DNA of 64,000 bases from Streptomyces sp. HM190 (GCF_009857135.1 NZ_CP047318.1:6572001-6636000), one strand, 5' to 3'. Numbered from the stretch's first letter, positions 33,439 to 42,657 are shown. Notes: generated by a model from the sequence alone, not told the origin. Numbers and translations: made by a program.

Positions 33439-35373
33439 GTGGATTTTCGTGTGCTGGGCCCATTGGAAGTACGGCGCGACGGCGAGGTACTGCGCCTCGG
33501 GCCGCCCAAGCGGCGCGCCCTGCTTCTGCGTCTCCTGCTGGAGAACGGACACACCGTCGGAGTGGAACGGCTCTGTGACGACCTGTGGAACGGCTCTCCT
33601 CCCCCCGGCGCCCGCTCTTCCGTCCACGCGCACATCAGCAGACTGCGCACCGTCCTGGAACCCGGTCGTGGGCGGCACAGGGAGCCACAGGTGCTCCGCT
33701 CCACCCCCACCGGCTACGCCCTGTCCTTCCGCTCCGAACTGCTGGACTCGGTGCGCTTCGAACGGTCCGTGCGGCAAGCGCAGGTACTGGCGGACGCAGG
33801 CCGCGTCGACGAGGCTCTGCGGGAGACCGAGCGCGCCCTGGCCATGTGGCGGGGGACACCGCTCGCCGACGCACGCGACCACCCCTTCGTCACGGGCGAG
33901 AGCGGACGGCTCCACGACGTGAAGTTGTCGGCCGAGGAGTTGCGCACCTCCCTGCTGCTCCGGGAAAGCCGGATCGTCGAGGCGATCACCAGTGCGGAAC
34001 GGCTCGTCGAACGCGATCCCCTGCGCGAGGCGTCCTGGACCGTGCTCATGCGAGCTCTGTATCTGGCGGGCCGGCCCGCGGAGGCGCTCCGCCGCTACGA
34101 GGAGGTGCGGCTCCTCCTGGCCCGTGACCTCGGCGTGGAACCCGGCCCTGGGCTGCGCGACACCCAACTGGCCGTGCTGCGCCACGACATCGGGGCACTG
34201 CGCCCGCCACCCCCTCGCGTCGCAGCCGCCGTACAGAGCGGGCCCGTGCGGCGACCGGCCGGCATCCGGCCGGATCTGCCGGGCCGGGAACGTGAACTGG
34301 GACGGCTGTCCGAGCTGCTGCGCGGAGCGGCAGGCGGCCGCGCCGGATGGGCCGTGGTGACCGGGGAGCCCGGCGTGGGCAAGTCCCGGATCGTCGAAGA
34401 GGTGGCGCGGCAGGCGTGCGACACCGGCTGGCAGGTGCTGCGTACCTGGTGCGCCGAGGAGAGCCACCCGGGATCACGTGTCCTGGACCGGCAACTGGAG
34501 CCGCTCGCCGCCCAGTTGCGCAAGCTGTCCGAGAACGCGCACGTCACCGGGCCCACGCTGTGCGTCGTGGAGGATGTCCACCTCGCTTCGGACGACCTAC
34601 GCGGGCTGCTCCTCACGTACGCACGGACGCTGCGGGAAGCGCCGCTTGCGGTGGTGTGCACCGTGGCGGACTTACCAGGCCCCGCCACCGAACGGTTCCT
34701 GGCCGGGCTGGCGGGACGCGGTGCCGACGTCCTGTCCCTCGCCCCGTTGACGGAAGCCGGGGTGCGGCGCGTCGTTTCCGCGGCCACGGAGGGCCCCGTA
34801 CCGGGGGACGTCGCACACCGACTGCACGGACTGAGCGGCGGCAATCCCTTCCTGCTGCACCAGGTGCTCGCGCATCTGCGGCACCTCGGGCCGGCTCCGC
34901 ACCCCCACGGGACCTGGTCGCGTGAGCTGCGGACCGTGCCACCGGCCGTTCGGAGCGTCGTCAGGGCCCGGCTCGCCGAACTGTCACCCGCCGCACGGCA
35001 GGTCGTGGATCGCGCGGCCGTGACCGGTGACCGGCCTGACATGCGGCTGGTGGCCCGGCTCGGCCTCATGCCGCTCGACGAGACGCTCAGCCTGGCGGAC
35101 CAGGCGGTCGCGGCGCGGTTGCTGGCCTGGTCCGAGGCGACCTCGCCGTACGACAGCCAGGGCTATCACTTTCCAGCAGGACTGCTCCGGCGCGCGGTGC
35201 TCGATGAGCTGAGTCCGGCACGCCGCCGGACCCTGCACGCCGACGTGTGCCGTGCCCGGGTGATGACGGCGGTGCCGACACTGCTGGGCGGAGCACGCCC
35301 GTCGGTCGCGCAAGCAGCCGACGGGAAAGCGGTGGAGACCGAACGTGAGGTTTCGGCAGTCCCGGTCAGGTAG
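33439..35373 (+). CDS. SARP/AfsR-type regulator with ATPase domain
   Basis: 644 residues from GTG 33439. Winged-helix DNA-binding part (MDFRVLGPLEVRRDGEVLRL, RLCDDLWNGSPPPGARSSVH, HISRLRTVLEP, residues 1-95), bacterial transcriptional activation domain to about 250 (LMRALYLAGRPAEALRRYEE), then an AAA-type ATPase: Walker A GEPGVGKS near 312-319, and ED-type Walker B CVVEDVHLAS. It ends soon after the ATPase, without the TPR or LuxR tail of large AfsR proteins. Such regulators usually switch on secondary metabolism; no biosynthetic cluster is in this window, so its target lies elsewhere. Confidence 0.85.
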   Translation: MDFRVLGPLEVRRDGEVLRLGPPKRRALLLRLLLENGHTVGVERLCDDLWNGSPPPGARSSVHAHISRLRTVLEPGRGRHREPQVLRSTPTGYALSFRSELLDSVRFERSVRQAQVLADAGRVDEALRETERALAMWRGTPLADARDHPFVTGESGRLHDVKLSAEELRTSLLLRESRIVEAITSAERLVERDPLREASWTVLMRALYLAGRPAEALRRYEEVRLLLARDLGVEPGPGLRDTQLAVLRHDIGALRPPPPRVAAAVQSGPVRRPAGIRPDLPGRERELGRLSELLRGAAGGRAGWAVVTGEPGVGKSRIVEEVARQACDTGWQVLRTWCAEESHPGSRVLDRQLEPLAAQLRKLSENAHVTGPTLCVVEDVHLASDDLRGLLLTYARTLREAPLAVVCTVADLPGPATERFLAGLAGRGADVLSLAPLTEAGVRRVVSAATEGPVPGDVAHRLHGLSGGNPFLLHQVLAHLRHLGPAPHPHGTWSRELRTVPPAVRSVVRARLAELSPAARQVVDRAAVTGDRPDMRLVARLGLMPLDETLSLADQAVAARLLAWSEATSPYDSQGYHFPAGLLRRAVLDELSPARRRTLHADVCRARVMTAVPTLLGGARPSVAQAADGKAVETEREVSAVPVR

Positions 35374-35532
35374 TCGTTCGACGGGTGGTTCAGCCCGCCG
35401 TCCCTTGGTCGCGTCGGCCGAGAACCACCTCTCGGCAACCGGCGGACCACGTGGCACGGAACCATGGGCACGCCCACGCCGCCCTACGGCCACTGCGCCG
35501 CGACCCCACCAGCGACGAGGTCCCCCGGTTCC

Positions 35533-35547
35533 TAGAATGTGTACGTG
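35533..35547 (+). promoter_or_regulatory. Leaderless promoter, -10 box directly before GTG
   Basis: TAGAAT at 35533-35538 is followed by exactly six bases and GTG 35545. No ribosome site exists, so transcription probably starts at the GTG itself. The same six-base spacing is seen before the XRE gene at 10011. Confidence 0.6.
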
Positions 35548-37617
35548 ACAACTGACTCCGGAAGCCTGGCGAACCGCCTGCGGGCCGCGCGGAACAAGAC
35601 GTTCGTGGGACGGTCCGAGGAAGTGGCCCGTTTCCGCGCCGCCCTCGACGGCGCCCAGGGTGTGGGACCGGTCCTCTACGTCCATGGGCCGGGCGGAGTG
35701 GGCAAGTCGACACTGCTGCGCCGGTTCGAGGACGAGGCGTGCCGGGCCGGCCGCCGGATCGTGTGGGTGGACGGTCACCGGGTGACCCCGTCCCCGGCCG
35801 GTTTCCTGGCCGAGACGACCGACGTCGTCGCCGGCCCGGACGTCGTACTCCTCATCGACGGGTTCGAACGCTGCCAGGGACTGGAAGGCTGGCTGCGGGA
35901 CCGTTTCCTACCCGGCCTGCGCGAGGACGCCGTCGTCGTCGTGGCGGGACGCCGTCCACCGAGCGATGAATGGCTGTGCGATCTGGCCTGGAGCGATCTT
36001 CTGGAGGTGCTCCCGCTGGAGTCGCTGGACCGGTCCACGGCCGCCGCACTGCTGGAGCGCCGGGGCGTGGCTCCGGCAAGGCGCGAGGCCATCCTGGCCT
36101 TCGCGGACGGTCACCCGCTCGCGCTGAGCCTGGCCGCCTCGGTGACGCAGACCGGCACCGCGGCCGGCGCGCGGTGGACCCCCGGGCCCGACATGATCGC
36201 CAGGCTGCTCTCCGCGCTCGTGGGAGAGCTGCCCTCCCGCGACCACCGGCTCGCCCTGGAGACCGCCGCCCACGCGCTCAGCACGACCGAGGCCCTGCTG
36301 GCAGCGGTGATCGGGGAGGACCGGGCCGTCGAGATGTTCGCCTGGCTCCGGGCGCTGCCGTTCGCCGAGTACGGGCGCCAGGGCCTGTTCCTGCACGAGC
36401 TGGTCAGCGAGGTCCTGGACCAGGACTTCCGCTGGCGGGACCCCGACAGCTACGAACGGATGCACGTTCGTACCGGTCACCACCTGCTCCAGCGGGCCAG
36501 GACGGCCGCGGAGACGGAGGCGATGACCGCGATCCGCGCGCTGACCTACCTCAAGCGGTACGGGCCCATGGAACCGTACTTCAAGAAGATCGACCGGGAG
36601 GGAGACGTCTACGAGGACGTTCTGCGCCCGCGCGACCATGAGCAGGCGGTCCGGATGACCCTGGAGACGGAAGGCCCTCACTCGGCGGACATCGTCCGCT
36701 TCTGGCTGCAGGAGCAGCCCGGCGCGTTCCGCATGTACCGCAGCGCCCAGACGGGCGAACTCGTCGCTTTCATGCTGTGGTTGCGGCTGACCGACCCCGA
36801 GGTGGGAGGCAGCCTCGACCCGGTCGTCGCCCAGGCCTGGGCCGGTGTCGCGCAGCAGGGCCCGCTGCTGGCCGGCCAGCACGTGCGGATCAGCCGATTC
36901 ATGATCCACCCGGGAGCCTACGGGCAGATATCGAGCGTCGGGCACCTGATGCAACTGCGCATCTGCAGCGACTGGATCCGTTCCCGTGACCTCGCCTGGT
37001 CGTTCATCACCACGCCGGACGCGGAACTGTGGGGACCGCTGATGGACCACCTCGGTCACGAGGAGATGTTCCGTACGCCGTGGGAGCACGGTCGTACCTT
37101 CACCACCTTCGCGTGTGACTGGCGGGTGACGCCCCTGGAAGTGTGGTTCGACCGGACGCAGCCGGGGGCGCTCGCCGAAGCCCCCGCCGCGCCGGAGCCC
37201 GCGGGGGCGCCGCGCAAGCCCCTGAGCAGAACGGAGTTCGACGCGGCCGTACGGCAGGCGTTGCGGGACCTGCACCGCCCCGATGCCCTGCGGGGCAGCG
37301 CCCTCTTCTCCAGCCGCCTGTGCACCCGGTTCGGCTGGACGACACGGCAGGACCCGGTGGAGTCCCTGCGCCACACGCTGGTGAGCGCCGTGGACGAGGT
37401 GCAGAGGGATGCCAGGGCGAGCAGGCAGCACCGGGCCCTCGCCGCCACCTACCTGCGCCGGACGGCCACCACCCAGGAAGCGGCCGCGGCACGGCTCGGG
37501 CTGCCGTACAGCACGTACCGCCGGCATCTGTCCCAGGGACACAAGCGGCTCTGTGACGTGCTGTGGCACTGGGAACTGGGCGGAAGTGCCGACGGGTACT
37601 CCGGTGCGGGCATGTGA
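35545..37617 (+). CDS. AAA ATPase regulator with C-terminal HTH
   Basis: 690 residues counted from GTG 35545 (an earlier in-frame GTG at 35539 is possible). ATPase of AAA_16/NACHT-like type: Walker A HGPGGVGKST near residue 50, Walker B VVLLIDGFERC near 103. A middle part (FMLWLRLTDPEVGGSLDP ... SRFMIHPGAYGQISSVGHLM) resembles a GNAT acyltransferase fold without obvious catalysis. The end (ALAATYLRRTATTQEAAAAR, LGLPYSTYRRHLSQGHKRL) is a helix-turn-helix. It is likely a transcription regulator that uses NTP; the signal is unknown. The preceding SARP gene has the same orientation. Confidence 0.75.
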   Translation: MTTDSGSLANRLRAARNKTFVGRSEEVARFRAALDGAQGVGPVLYVHGPGGVGKSTLLRRFEDEACRAGRRIVWVDGHRVTPSPAGFLAETTDVVAGPDVVLLIDGFERCQGLEGWLRDRFLPGLREDAVVVVAGRRPPSDEWLCDLAWSDLLEVLPLESLDRSTAAALLERRGVAPARREAILAFADGHPLALSLAASVTQTGTAAGARWTPGPDMIARLLSALVGELPSRDHRLALETAAHALSTTEALLAAVIGEDRAVEMFAWLRALPFAEYGRQGLFLHELVSEVLDQDFRWRDPDSYERMHVRTGHHLLQRARTAAETEAMTAIRALTYLKRYGPMEPYFKKIDREGDVYEDVLRPRDHEQAVRMTLETEGPHSADIVRFWLQEQPGAFRMYRSAQTGELVAFMLWLRLTDPEVGGSLDPVVAQAWAGVAQQGPLLAGQHVRISRFMIHPGAYGQISSVGHLMQLRICSDWIRSRDLAWSFITTPDAELWGPLMDHLGHEEMFRTPWEHGRTFTTFACDWRVTPLEVWFDRTQPGALAEAPAAPEPAGAPRKPLSRTEFDAAVRQALRDLHRPDALRGSALFSSRLCTRFGWTTRQDPVESLRHTLVSAVDEVQRDARASRQHRALAATYLRRTATTQEAAAARLGLPYSTYRRHLSQGHKRLCDVLWHWELGGSADGYSGAGM

Positions 37618-37750
37618 TCCTCATCCGGCCGCGGGCCATCGGGAGCCGCCACGGACTCGACGGCAACGGTGTCAGGACCGCCGGGCGGGCTGTGCGCGCG
37701 TCCCGCGCGCCGGCGCCCGGAGGGCTCGTCACCGGTCACGATCACGCTCG

Positions 37751-37782
37751 CGCGCTCCGCGTGACGCGTCACGCGGAGCGCG
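37751..37782. terminator. 32-bp perfect palindrome between convergent genes
   Basis: CGCGCTCCGCGTGACG followed directly by its exact reverse complement. It lies in the 248-base gap between the ATPase regulator (ends 37617, plus) and the sulfonate permease (ends 37866, minus), which otherwise has no gene. As RNA it would form a hairpin of about 14 bp, a bidirectional terminator. Confidence 0.65.
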
Positions 37783-37865
37783 GGGGCGATCTCCGAACCG
37801 GTGGCCGAGCGCTCCTGACGCCGTGGCGGGACGGGCCGTGCGTCCCGCGTGGTGGGGACCCGCGC

Positions 37866-38792
37866 TCAGCGGGTGACCAGCAGGCCCCTGCCGCGCAGCA
37901 CCCGCCGCTCCAGCGGGCTGAAGATCAGCAGGTCGATGGCGATGCCGACGAGCAGGATCAGGAAGATGGCCAGGAACACCTGCGACATGCTGGCGTTGTT
38001 CCGGCCGTTCTCCAGCAACTGGCCGAGGCCGACACCCAGATCGGGTGAGGAGGCGATGATCTCGGCGGCCATCAGCGAACGCCAGGAGAACGCCCAGCCC
38101 TGCTTCAGCCCCGCCAGATAGCCGGGAAGCGCGGCCGGCATCACGATGTGCCGGGCCTCTCTCAGCCCGGTCGCGCCCAGCGTCCGCCCGGCCCGCAGGA
38201 ACAGCGGCGGGATCTGCTCGATGCCCGCGACGAGGCCGTTGGCGATGGAGGGGACCGCGCCGAGCAGGATCACGGCGTACATCATCGAGTTGTTCAGGCC
38301 CAGCCAGAGCACGGCGGGCGGCACCCAGGCCACCGAGGGAAGCGACTGCAGTCCGGACAGGATGGGGCCGACGGCGGCCCGGACGAATGTCACCCGGGCG
38401 ACCAGCAGGCCGAGCGGCGTACCGATGGCGAGTGCCATCAGGAAGCCGAGCAGACCGCGTGAGACGGATGTCCAGATGTAGTCGAGGAGCGTGCCCTGCC
38501 GCCAGGCGTCGGTCACCTCGTCCCACACCGCGGACGGCGCGGGCAGCTTGTAGTCGGGGGCGACCTCGGCCCACACCAGCAGCTGCCAGACCACCAGCAC
38601 CAGCGCGACGGCGGTGAGGGGCGGCAGGACCTTGCGCACCAGGGTCTCGCGCAGCGGGGTACGGCCGCTCGGCACCGATTCCAGCGCGTCGAGCCCTGCC
38701 TCCAGCCCTGCCAGTTCCTGTGTGTCCCGGGGGTCCCCGGCCGTCGACGGACCGTCCTTCGTGGTGTCGACGCGGGTGTCAGTGCCGGCCAT
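37866..38792 (-). CDS. Sulfonate-type ABC transporter permease (SsuC/TauC)
   Basis: 308 residues. A charged N-terminal tail (1-45), then six membrane helices, first VLPPLTAVALVLVVWQLLVW. The conserved EAA loop is GATGLREARHIVMPAALPGY followed by LAGLKQGWAFSWRSLMAAE, typical of nitrate/taurine/sulfonate permeases. The start overlaps the ATPase stop by 14 bases. It forms the channel of the first uptake system with the ATPase (38779) and binding protein (39617). Gene order is binding protein, ATPase, permease. The substrate, an alkanesulfonate or sulfate ester, is inferred from neighbours. Confidence 0.88.
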   Translation of the reverse strand: MAGTDTRVDTTKDGPSTAGDPRDTQELAGLEAGLDALESVPSGRTPLRETLVRKVLPPLTAVALVLVVWQLLVWAEVAPDYKLPAPSAVWDEVTDAWRQGTLLDYIWTSVSRGLLGFLMALAIGTPLGLLVARVTFVRAAVGPILSGLQSLPSVAWVPPAVLWLGLNNSMMYAVILLGAVPSIANGLVAGIEQIPPLFLRAGRTLGATGLREARHIVMPAALPGYLAGLKQGWAFSWRSLMAAEIIASSPDLGVGLGQLLENGRNNASMSQVFLAIFLILLVGIAIDLLIFSPLERRVLRGRGLLVTR

Positions 38793-39576
38793 GGCGGCGG
38801 ATCTCCCTTCGCAGTTCCTCGGTGATCTCGACGGACAGCTCGGCGACCGCGCTGTCCTCGATGCGGCGCGGCTGCGGAACGCCGACCGTCCACTCCCGGG
38901 CGATGCGCCCCGGCCGCGAGGACAGCAGCACCACCCGCTGCGCCAGCTTCACCGCCTCCCGCACGTTGTGCGTCACGAACAGCACCGACAGTCCCGTCTC
39001 CCGCCACAGGTGGGTCAGCTCGTCGTGCAGGACGTCGCGGTTGATGGCGTCGAGCGCGGCGAACGGCTCGTCCATGAGCAGCAGCCGGCTGTCCTGGGCC
39101 AGCGCGCGGGCCAGTGCGACGCGCTGGCGCATGCCGCCGGACAGTTCGTGCACCCGCTTGCCGTACGCGCCCTGCAGCCGTACGAGGTCCAGCAGCCGTT
39201 CCGCCTCGGCGCGGCGCTCCGGTTTGGCGACGCCGCGCAGTTTCAGCGCGAGTTCGATGTTCCTGCCCGCGGTCAGCCACGGGAACAGCGCGTGTTCCTG
39301 GAACATCAGGGCGGGCCGGCCGTCCGTGCGGATCGAGCCCGCGGACGGCAGGTCCAGTCCCGCGACCAGGTTGAGCAGGGTGGACTTGCCGCAGCCCGAG
39401 GCCCCCAGGAGGGTGACGAACTCACCCGGCGCGACGTCCAGCGTGATGTCGTCCAGCACGAGCTGCTGTCCGCCGGGCGTGCCCGGCGCGGGGAAGGACT
39501 TCGAGACGTGCTCGATGCGGGCGGCGTACGTCACCGCCGGTGCGTCCTCGCCGGCCCCGGTGACCGTGGTGGTCAT
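38779..39576 (-). CDS. Sulfonate-type ABC transporter ATPase (SsuB/TauB)
   Basis: 265 residues from ATG 39576, supported by a perfect AGGAGGTG six bases upstream. Walker A GASGCGKSTLLNLVAGLD, Q-loop ALMFQEHALFPW, signature LSGGMRQRVALARAL, Walker B SRLLLMDEPFAALD and switch His (FVTHNVREA) are all present. It powers the permease encoded directly downstream, with a 14-base overlap. It lies 40 bases from the binding-protein gene and is co-transcribed with it. Confidence 0.92.
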   Translation of the reverse strand: MTTTVTGAGEDAPAVTYAARIEHVSKSFPAPGTPGGQQLVLDDITLDVAPGEFVTLLGASGCGKSTLLNLVAGLDLPSAGSIRTDGRPALMFQEHALFPWLTAGRNIELALKLRGVAKPERRAEAERLLDLVRLQGAYGKRVHELSGGMRQRVALARALAQDSRLLLMDEPFAALDAINRDVLHDELTHLWRETGLSVLFVTHNVREAVKLAQRVVLLSSRPGRIAREWTVGVPQPRRIEDSAVAELSVEITEELRREIRRHGRH

Positions 39577-39616
39577 GGCCGTCACCTCCTGGGAACTCAT
39601 CGTCGTCCGGCCGTGG

Positions 39617-40723
39617 TCACTCGGCGCCGAGACCGGCGTCGTCGACCTCGTCCTTGCCCTCGGCCTTGAGGACCTTGTTGAGCGGCGCGAGGTCGTAGAT
39701 GCCCTTCAGGTCGGGCTTCTCCAGCAGACCGGCCTTCACCGCGTGCTCCGCCTCCGTGGTGAGGGTGGCGGCCAGCGGGTCGTCGAGGAAGGTGATCGAC
39801 TTCCACGCCGGGTCGATGACCTCGGCGGGCAGGGCCTTGCCGGAGAGTTCCTTCAGCGCCGCGTTCGCGGAGGACTTCGCCTTCTCCGGGTTGGCGTTGA
39901 TCCACGCGTTGGTCTTCACCGAGCCGCGCAGCACGGCCTCGACGACGTCCGGGTGCTCCTTCAGGAACGACTGCGACACGATGATGTTGGTGATCACGAA
40001 CTTCTTGTCGGGCCACAGGTCGGCCTCGTCCAGCAGCACCTTGGCACCCTCGGCGACCAGCTTGGACGCGGTGGGCTCGGGCACCCAGGCGCCGTCGATG
40101 GAGCCGGACTTGTAGGCGTCCGGGGTGATCTTGTTGTCCGTACGGACGACGGAGACGTCGCCCGCGCCGCTTTCCGCGTCGACCTTCCAGCCCTTCTCCG
40201 CGATCCAGTTGAGGAACGCGACGTCCTGGGTGTTGCCGAGCTGCGGCGTGGCGATCTTCTTGCCCTTGACGTCGTCCAGGGACTTGATCTTCTTCGGGTT
40301 GACGACGAGCTTGACGCCACCGGAGGCCGAACCGCCGATGATGCGCAGGTTCGCGCCGTTCGACTTGGTGTAGCCGTTGATGGCGGGGGAGGGGCCGATC
40401 CAGCCGATGTCGATGGAGCCGGCGTTGAGCGCCTCGATCTCGGAGGGGCCGGCGTTGAAGGTGGACGTCTTGATCCTGGTGCCGCCGAGCTCCTTCTGGA
40501 GCAGGCCCTCCTGGACGCCGACCAGGGCGGTGGCGTGGGTGAGGTTGGGGAAGTAGCCGATCTTCACCTCGTCGGCGGAGAGCTTCTTGGCGTCTGCCGC
40601 GACCTCGGTCCGCTTGCCGTCGTCGGTGGAGGCGGAACCGTAGCCGCAGGCGGTGAGGAGCAGAGGCAGCGCGGCCACGACGGTGAGGGTGCGCAGGGTG
40701 GTGAGCGGTCTGGCGGCAGACAC
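39617..40723 (-). CDS. Sulfonate-type ABC transporter binding lipoprotein (SsuA/TauA)
   Basis: 368 residues from GTG 40723 with GAGAGGA eight bases upstream. Lipoprotein signal RPLTTLRTLTVVAALPLLLT with the lipobox LLTAC-G. The mature part begins EVKIGYFPNLTHATALVGVQ, the usual SsuA/NMT1-like fold, with IKTSTFNAGPSEIEALNAGS and IDIGWIGPSPAINGY lining the ligand cleft. It captures an organosulfur compound outside the cell for the adjoining permease. A Cys-containing leader peptide is encoded 226 bases upstream. First gene of the three-gene operon. Confidence 0.9.
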   Translation of the reverse strand: MSAARPLTTLRTLTVVAALPLLLTACGYGSASTDDGKRTEVAADAKKLSADEVKIGYFPNLTHATALVGVQEGLLQKELGGTRIKTSTFNAGPSEIEALNAGSIDIGWIGPSPAINGYTKSNGANLRIIGGSASGGVKLVVNPKKIKSLDDVKGKKIATPQLGNTQDVAFLNWIAEKGWKVDAESGAGDVSVVRTDNKITPDAYKSGSIDGAWVPEPTASKLVAEGAKVLLDEADLWPDKKFVITNIIVSQSFLKEHPDVVEAVLRGSVKTNAWINANPEKAKSSANAALKELSGKALPAEVIDPAWKSITFLDDPLAATLTTEAEHAVKAGLLEKPDLKGIYDLAPLNKVLKAEGKDEVDDAGLGAE

Positions 40724-40948
40724 AGCGGTGTCCTCTCGGGGATGGGTGATCGTGGAGGTGCGAAGACGCGAGGCGTGGTGCTTGCCGGCACGCGCCGGCA
40801 CTCCCGTCCTCGGACCGGGCGGCACGCATGCCGTCGCGGCCCGAGAAGGGGGACGGGGAGGGAGAGAGTCGTCGTCAGCGGGGGCGTCGGTCCCTCACCC
40901 GTCCGGCGGAGGCGGAGCGGGGGAGGGGCGCGGTGGTGCGGACGGAAG

Positions 40949-41065
40949 TCAGGTTCTGCGGCGTGAGAAGGGCCGACAGATGGCACTGGAGGTACGGCCG
41001 AGGTCGACGTGGCGACGCGAGGTCAGAAGGGGCAGCAACTGGCCTGAGCGATCGAGCGTACGCAT
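40949..41065 (-). CDS. Leader peptide with HVD...Cys motif (first of three)
   Basis: 38 residues from ATG 41065, ending at 40949. The central part LTSRRHVDLGRTSSAICRP matches the short peptides annotated as putative leader peptides upstream of sulfur genes in streptomycetes: RRHVDL, then (S/A)SAIC. It lies upstream of the sulfonate binding-protein gene on the same strand. Low charged Cys-tRNA would stall ribosomes at the Cys codon and could change folding of the 226-base RNA that follows. The tail FSRRRT is basic. Two similar peptides occur at 47641 and 49977. Confidence 0.75.
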   Translation of the reverse strand: MRTLDRSGQLLPLLTSRRHVDLGRTSSAICRPFSRRRT

Positions 41066-41090
41066 GGCCACCCCCCCGTGCATTCCTAGT

Positions 41091-41113
41091 TTCCCTACCT
41101 GGTTGCTAGGGAT
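41091..41113. promoter_or_regulatory. Inverted repeat TCCCTA-N9-TAGGGA upstream of leader 1
   Basis: TCCCTA at 41092-41097 and TAGGGA at 41107-41112, 27-47 bases upstream of the leader peptide start. A similar TTCCCTA/TAGGGAA pair lies upstream of the third leader at 50101-50132. The Rrf2-type regulator gene is next door, so this may be its operator; that is inference. Confidence 0.45.
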
Positions 41114-41206
41114 AGTGGCAGAAGGCGGCGTCCACCCCAAGAGGGTGTTCGTATGGTGGACGCGGCGCTCTCGCTTGGTGAGATGGCCGGTGAGTGGCTC
41201 AGCCTG

Positions 41207-41665
41207 TCAGGGGTTCACCCAGGCCTCGGGGTCCTCGCTCAACTTGACAACGGAGGGGGGCAGTTGGGTCGACGCGACGTCGGCGAGCGACACGCCGTCC
41301 AGGATCTCGCGCACGTTGGACCGCAGGGCGATCCACAGGGGCAGCAGTGACTCGGCGGGGCCGGTGTAGGACAGCTCGGGCGGGCGGACGCCACGTACCG
41401 ACACCAGGGGGCCGTCCACCGTGCGGATGACGTCGGCGATGCTGATGGACTCGGCGGGCCTGGCCAGCCGGTAGCCGCCGTTGCCGCCGCGCTGGCTGAG
41501 CACGAGACCGCCCCGGCGCATGTCGTTCAGGATGCTTTCGAGGAACTTGTGCGGGATGTCCTGGGCGTCGGCGATGGCCTCGGCCTTCAGTGGCCCGTCA
41601 TCCGGGGACACGGCGAGCTGCAGCGCGGCACGCACCGCGTAGTCGGCCCTGGCTGAGATCCTCAT
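41207..41665 (-). CDS. Rrf2-family transcription regulator
   Basis: 152 residues from ATG 41665. Winged helix with the family opening RISARADYAVRAALQLAVSP and recognition part IPHKFLESILNDMRRGGLVL, then wing SQRGGNGGYRLARPAESISI. No Cys is present in the middle, so it does not carry an Fe-S cluster like IscR. It therefore resembles CymR/RsrR-type sensors of cysteine metabolism or redox state. GATAAT stands six bases before the ATG, so the mRNA may be leaderless. Placed between two sulfonate loci, it probably controls them. Confidence 0.88.
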   Translation of the reverse strand: MRISARADYAVRAALQLAVSPDDGPLKAEAIADAQDIPHKFLESILNDMRRGGLVLSQRGGNGGYRLARPAESISIADVIRTVDGPLVSVRGVRPPELSYTGPAESLLPLWIALRSNVREILDGVSLADVASTQLPPSVVKLSEDPEAWVNP

Positions 41666-41710
41666 GCCTGCATTATCCCGTACGGCCTTCCGCCGGTGTC
41701 CGCCGTCGGC

Positions 41711-41751
41711 GGGCCGCCGGGCGGAGACGGGTGTCCCCTGCCCGGCGGCCC
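41711..41751. terminator. 12-bp hairpin after the TauD gene
   Basis: GGGCCGCCGGGC at 41711-41722 pairs exactly with 41740-41751. It lies seven bases beyond the minus-strand dioxygenase stop. Confidence 0.75.
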
Positions 41752-41757
41752 GGGTGC

Positions 41758-42657
41758 TCAGGCGGCGGCGGGCGTGTAGTGGGCGGCGTCGTCGCCCTCG
41801 ATGACGTGGCTGAGGCGGCCGTCGACACCGGCCGGGACGTCGCCCGCGACGGTCACCCGGTGCAGCAGGCGCGGCAGGTCGCCGTAGTCGTCGGGGGCGT
41901 AGTGCTGGGTGATGCGGTTGTCGAACAGGACGAGGTCGCCGGGCGCCCAGGCCACGCGCACGACGTTCTCGGGACGCGTGACGTACGACTGGAAGATGCG
42001 CAGCAGGTCGCGGGAGTCGGACGGACCGAGGCCCACGATGCTCTGGGCGAAGCCGCCGGTGAACAGCCCGCGCTCCCCGGTCTCGGGGTGGACGCGGACG
42101 ACCGGGTGGGCGGTGCGGTACTTCCGGGAGACGAACCGCCTGCGGTGCTCGGCCGCCTTCTCGCTCTTCGGGGCGGCGTAGTCGTAGTCGTTGGTGTGCA
42201 CCGCCCACAGCCTGTCCGCCAGCTCGCGCAGCGGCTCGGGCAGATCCCGGTACGCGGCGGCCGAGTTGGCGATGAGGGTGTTGCCGCCGTAGGGCGGGAC
42301 CACGATGCTGCGCAGCGTGGACGCCTTCGGGGGCGTACGGACGAAGGTGACGTCGGTGTGCCACTGGTTGGCGCGGATCCCCTCGGCGCCGTCGACCGGC
42401 AGGATGTTCGGCCGGCCGTCGACGGAGGGGACCGTCGGGTGCGCGGTGGTCAGCTCACCGAAGAGGGAGGCGAAGCGGAGCTGGCCCGCGTCGTCGAGGT
42501 TCTGGTCGCGGAAGACGAGCGCCTTGTGCTCCAGGAGCGCGGAGTTGATCTCGGTGACGACGGCGGGGGCGAGGTCGGCGGAAAGATCCACGCCGAGGAT
42601 CTCCGCGCCGATGCGGCCGCCGATCCTGCGGACGTCGAAGCCGGTGCTGGTGGTCAT
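41758..42657 (-). CDS. TauD/AtsK-type 2-oxoglutarate-dependent dioxygenase
   Basis: 299 residues. The Fe(II) facial triad is complete: H100 and D102 in NQWHTDVTF, H252 in ITQHYAPDDYG; R263/R267 in LPRLLHRVTV would bind 2-oxoglutarate. Strong family match over the whole length (GAEILGVDLSADLAPAVVTE, ALLEHKALVFRDQ). It hydroxylates a sulfonate or alkyl sulfate so that sulfite or sulfate is released. AAGGGA lies upstream of the ATG. It is the end of the minus-strand organosulfur operon that begins with the second binding protein. Confidence 0.92.
   Translation of the reverse strand: MTTSTGFDVRRIGGRIGAEILGVDLSADLAPAVVTEINSALLEHKALVFRDQNLDDAGQLRFASLFGELTTAHPTVPSVDGRPNILPVDGAEGIRANQWHTDVTFVRTPPKASTLRSIVVPPYGGNTLIANSAAAYRDLPEPLRELADRLWAVHTNDYDYAAPKSEKAAEHRRRFVSRKYRTAHPVVRVHPETGERGLFTGGFAQSIVGLGPSDSRDLLRIFQSYVTRPENVVRVAWAPGDLVLFDNRITQHYAPDDYGDLPRLLHRVTVAGDVPAGVDGRLSHVIEGDDAAHYTPAAA

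Noticed and set aside
33439..37617. Pathway-specific regulators of an antibiotic gene cluster
   Set aside because: A SARP regulator is present, but no polyketide, peptide or terpene synthase gene lies in the window.
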